In this document: piece by piece, positions 20,653 through 22,729 of the stretch
How positions within the stretch are numbered: position 1 is the stretch's first letter
How the letters are laid out: each line of letters starts with the position of its first letter
Source of the DNA: Bacillota bacterium
GTDB taxonomy: Bacteria; Bacillota_A; Clostridia; DSM-8532
Assembly: GCA_023424865.1 (NCBI GenBank)
Contig: JAFADM010000004.1
Location: 1 to 22,729 of the forward strand
Reading direction: 5' to 3'
Length of the DNA: 22,729 bases
Translations under genes and position numbers: made by a program
The notes under the pieces: generated by a model
What the model was told of the DNA's origin: nothing
What the model saw: the letters and a program-made list of their open reading frames with translations, nothing else
Database searches by the model: none

Positions 20653-22599
20653 TCAATGGCGAATTTCACTGCCATCCTCAGCGGATACAACCACTGCAAC
20701 GGTTGTGTTTTCAGGGGTATTGGCCGGGAGGGCTACGGATATATCGGCAGCCTCATCCCCATCCGGGCTGCTTTGGGTTACCAGCGGCTGATCCGGCACG
20801 ATTTGTTTGACAGTGGGAGCTTTCTGGGCTCTCGGATGCCGGTGCCTGGGATTGCGGGCCTGCCCTTCGGCTCCGCTCTGCTGTCCGGCGGTGGCGCCGC
20901 TGCTCCTATTCTGCTGCACAGGCGGCTGGGCCTGCACCTCTACAACAATAGGAATAATCATAGGCCTTCGCATGGTTTTACGGTAAAGGAAGGTACTGAG
21001 GTCGTCACGGATGGCATTTTTAATAGCCGTCCAGCTTCCGCGATTTTTACTCAAACTCTTTAAGAGCGCTTCACGGGCAATATTCCGAACCTCATCGATA
21101 AGCTCCTCAGATTCCTTGACATAAACAAAGCCTCTGGACATAATTTCAAGATTAGCTGCCATAGCCCCTTTGGAATCAATGGTAGCCACAACCATAATAA
21201 GGCCGTCCTCAGAGAGGATTTTCCTGTCCCTTAAAACCACATCGCCTACATCGCCCACACCAAGGCCGTCCACCAGAATGCTTCCTGCCTGTACGGAGCC
21301 GGATATTTTGGCTGATTTAGCCGTTAGCTCAAGCACCTTGCCGTTTTGCATGATAAAGATATTGTTTTCATCCATGCCCAGGGCCATGGCCAGCTTGGCA
21401 TGCTTTTTAAGATGACGGTACTCGCCGTGACCGGGAACAAAAAATTTGGGCTTGGTGAGCCGCTGCATGAGCTTAAGCTCTTCCTGCTTGGCATGGCCTG
21501 AAACGTGGATATCCGCCAGAGAATCGTACAGAACGTCCGCTCCTTTTTTGAAAAGCTCGTTAATGACTCTGTAGACAAACTTCTCATTGCCGGGAATAGG
21601 GCTGGCCGACAGGATAACCAGGTCGCCCTCCATAATTTCCACCTTCTTATGGGTGGAGGCCGCAATACGGGACAATGCCGACATGGGCTCCCCCTGGCTG
21701 CCTGTGGTGATGATAACCAGGTTCTCCGGATTGAAGCGCTTTATCCGGTCTATGTCAATGACCGTATCCTCGGGAAAGGAGATATACCCCAGCTTTATGG
21801 CGGTTTTCACCACATTGAGCATGCTTCGTCCGCACAGAGCGACTTTCCTGTTGTATTTCACCGCCGAATTGATTATCTGCTGAATGCGGTGAATATTGGA
21901 TGCGAAGGAAGCCACAATAATGCGCCCCTTGGCGCCCTTGAACACATTGTCAAAGGTGTCTCCCACCGTCCGTTCGGACATGGTATAACCCGGACGCTCC
22001 ACATTGGTACTGTCGGAAATGAGAAGCAGAATGCCCTTTTTCCCCAGCTCAGCAATACGAGCCAAATCCATGGGCTCGCCCTCTATAGGGGTCTGATCAA
22101 TTTTAAAGTCTCCCGTATGAAAAACCATTCCCACAGGCGTATCAATGGCAAGAGCCACTGAATCCGCAATACTGTGAGTCGAACGGATAAATTCCACCTT
22201 AAAAGGCCCAAGCTGAATGCTCTGCCCTGCTTTTACCTTTTTAAGCTCCACACTATCCATCATTTCATGTTCGACGAGCTTGTTCTCAATGAGTCCCAAA
22301 GTCAGCTCCGTTCCAAAAACAGGAACCTTCAGCTTTCTTAAAACATAGGGCAGCGCCCCGATATGATCCTCATGGCCGTGGGTAACCACAATGCCATGGA
22401 GTTTTTCACTGTTTCTTTCAAGATAGGAAATATCGGGGATGACCAGATCGATGCCCAGCATCTCATCTTCCGGGAAGGCAAGCCCACAGTCCACCACAAT
22501 AATATTTTCCCCATACTCGAAAGCGGTCATGTTCTTTCCGATTTCTTCCATCCCTCCAAGAGGAATGACTTTTAATTTGTTTCGTTTCTTTGTTGCCAC
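20653..22599 (-). CDS. rnj: Ribonuclease J
   Basis: RNase J is the metallo-beta-lactamase/beta-CASP nuclease with 5'-3' exo- and endonuclease activity central to mRNA decay and rRNA maturation in Firmicutes. Metal-site residues are visible: H74-G-H76-E-D78-H79, H142 (STHSIADS), D164 (FHTGDFK) and H391 (VPGHGEY). H369 in HVSGHAKQEEL is the beta-CASP motif. The conserved core ends near residue 555 (MIIPIVVEV), the usual full length. A further 93 residues form a low-complexity tail: Gln/Arg/Pro-rich with RNPRHRHPRAQK, then an acidic Asp/Glu/Thr/Val end. The start is GTG at 22597-22599, seven bases after GGAGG. Confidence 0.95.
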   Translation of the reverse strand: MATKKRNKLKVIPLGGMEEIGKNMTAFEYGENIIVVDCGLAFPEDEMLGIDLVIPDISYLERNSEKLHGIVVTHGHEDHIGALPYVLRKLKVPVFGTELTLGLIENKLVEHEMMDSVELKKVKAGQSIQLGPFKVEFIRSTHSIADSVALAIDTPVGMVFHTGDFKIDQTPIEGEPMDLARIAELGKKGILLLISDSTNVERPGYTMSERTVGDTFDNVFKGAKGRIIVASFASNIHRIQQIINSAVKYNRKVALCGRSMLNVVKTAIKLGYISFPEDTVIDIDRIKRFNPENLVIITTGSQGEPMSALSRIAASTHKKVEIMEGDLVILSASPIPGNEKFVYRVINELFKKGADVLYDSLADIHVSGHAKQEELKLMQRLTKPKFFVPGHGEYRHLKKHAKLAMALGMDENNIFIMQNGKVLELTAKSAKISGSVQAGSILVDGLGVGDVGDVVLRDRKILSEDGLIMVVATIDSKGAMAANLEIMSRGFVYVKESEELIDEVRNIAREALLKSLSKNRGSWTAIKNAIRDDLSTFLYRKTMRRPMIIPIVVEVQAQPPVQQNRSSGATAGQQSGAEGQARNPRHRHPRAQKAPTVKQIVPDQPLVTQSSPDGDEAADISVALPANTPENTTVAVVVSAEDGSEIRH

Positions 22600-22640
22600 T
22601 CTAAAACCTCCATCTCATTTTTTAGCATCAAGACAACAGA

Positions 22641-22665
22641 GGCGCATCCTTAAATGGATCGCGCC
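22641..22665 (-). other. Hairpin upstream of rnj
   Basis: GGCGC and ATCC on the minus strand pair with GGAT and GCGCC around ATTTAA, with one bulged G. No clean U-run follows. It could be a weak terminator of the gene upstream or part of the rnj leader. Confidence 0.4.
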
Positions 22666-22684
22666 ATAAGACTCGACCTGTAAT

Positions 22685-22729
22685 TTATTCAGGAACACCC
22701 ATCGCGTACATGCCAGCCGATCCCCCCGA
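22685..22729 (-). CDS. Possible C-terminal end of a gene upstream of rnj (partial)
   Basis: One minus-strand frame enters from the right edge and stops at TAA 22685-22687, giving 14 residues (SGGSAGMYAMGVPE). The hairpin at 22641-22665 follows it. Another frame also runs in from the edge, so the choice is uncertain. I do not recognise the protein. Confidence 0.25.
   Translation of the reverse strand, partial: SGGSAGMYAMGVPE

Overview
The window looks like a stretch of chromosome from a moderately GC-rich Gram-positive anaerobe of the class Clostridia (Firmicutes). The evidence is the rimP-nusA-ylxR-ylxQ-infB operon order, a T-box leader on pheST, RNase J, TmcAL, an A-type RNase P RNA, SLH (S-layer) domains, and GTG/TTG starts behind strong Shine-Dalgarno (SD) sequences. 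I cannot name a genus. No insertion sequence, prophage, CRISPR array or tRNA gene was seen.

Layout. (1) 1-4541, minus strand: the transcription/translation operon rimP > nusA > ylxR > ylxQ > infB, with a 17-bp-spaced promoter and a hairpin-rich leader. infB runs off the left edge; its first 603 residues hold only the N-terminal helical domain and a very long disordered linker that becomes a GGYQGNRE-type repeat array. NusA ends in an acidic tail with three 42-bp repeats. (2) 4608-5964, plus: tmcAL (tRNA-Met cytidine acetate ligase), divergent from rimP and overlapping the 3' end of pheT tail to tail. (3) 5924-9833, minus: pheS-pheT behind a Phe T-box with its own promoter. (4) 9903-10936, minus: metAA, an enzyme of the acetyl-CoA type by its Glu111, with a strong promoter and a perfect 17-bp palindrome just past the start point. 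(5) 11040-16596, plus: a 1778-residue secreted protein with two FMN-binding domains, three large GLUG/beta-helix-like modules and three SLH domains. It is preceded by a 32-bp palindrome and closed by a bidirectional terminator. (6) 16600-18826, minus: a comEA-like gene, a FIST-domain sensory protein, and rnpB with its own promoter. (7) 19015-20436, plus: a D-Ala-D-Ala carboxypeptidase, followed by a structured 3' region and a bidirectional terminator. (8) 20653-22599, minus: RNase J with an unusual 93-residue tail. At the right edge is the possible end of another gene.

Most of the window is core housekeeping: transcription, translation, tRNA charging and modification, RNA decay and processing, cell wall. 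The accessory and most novel-looking element is the surface-anchored flavoprotein. Its domain order suggests an extracellular redox protein held in the S-layer, perhaps for flavin-based electron transfer; that function is inferred from domains only. A second theme is that three RNA-related proteins (IF-2, NusA, RNase J) all carry unusual low-complexity extensions.
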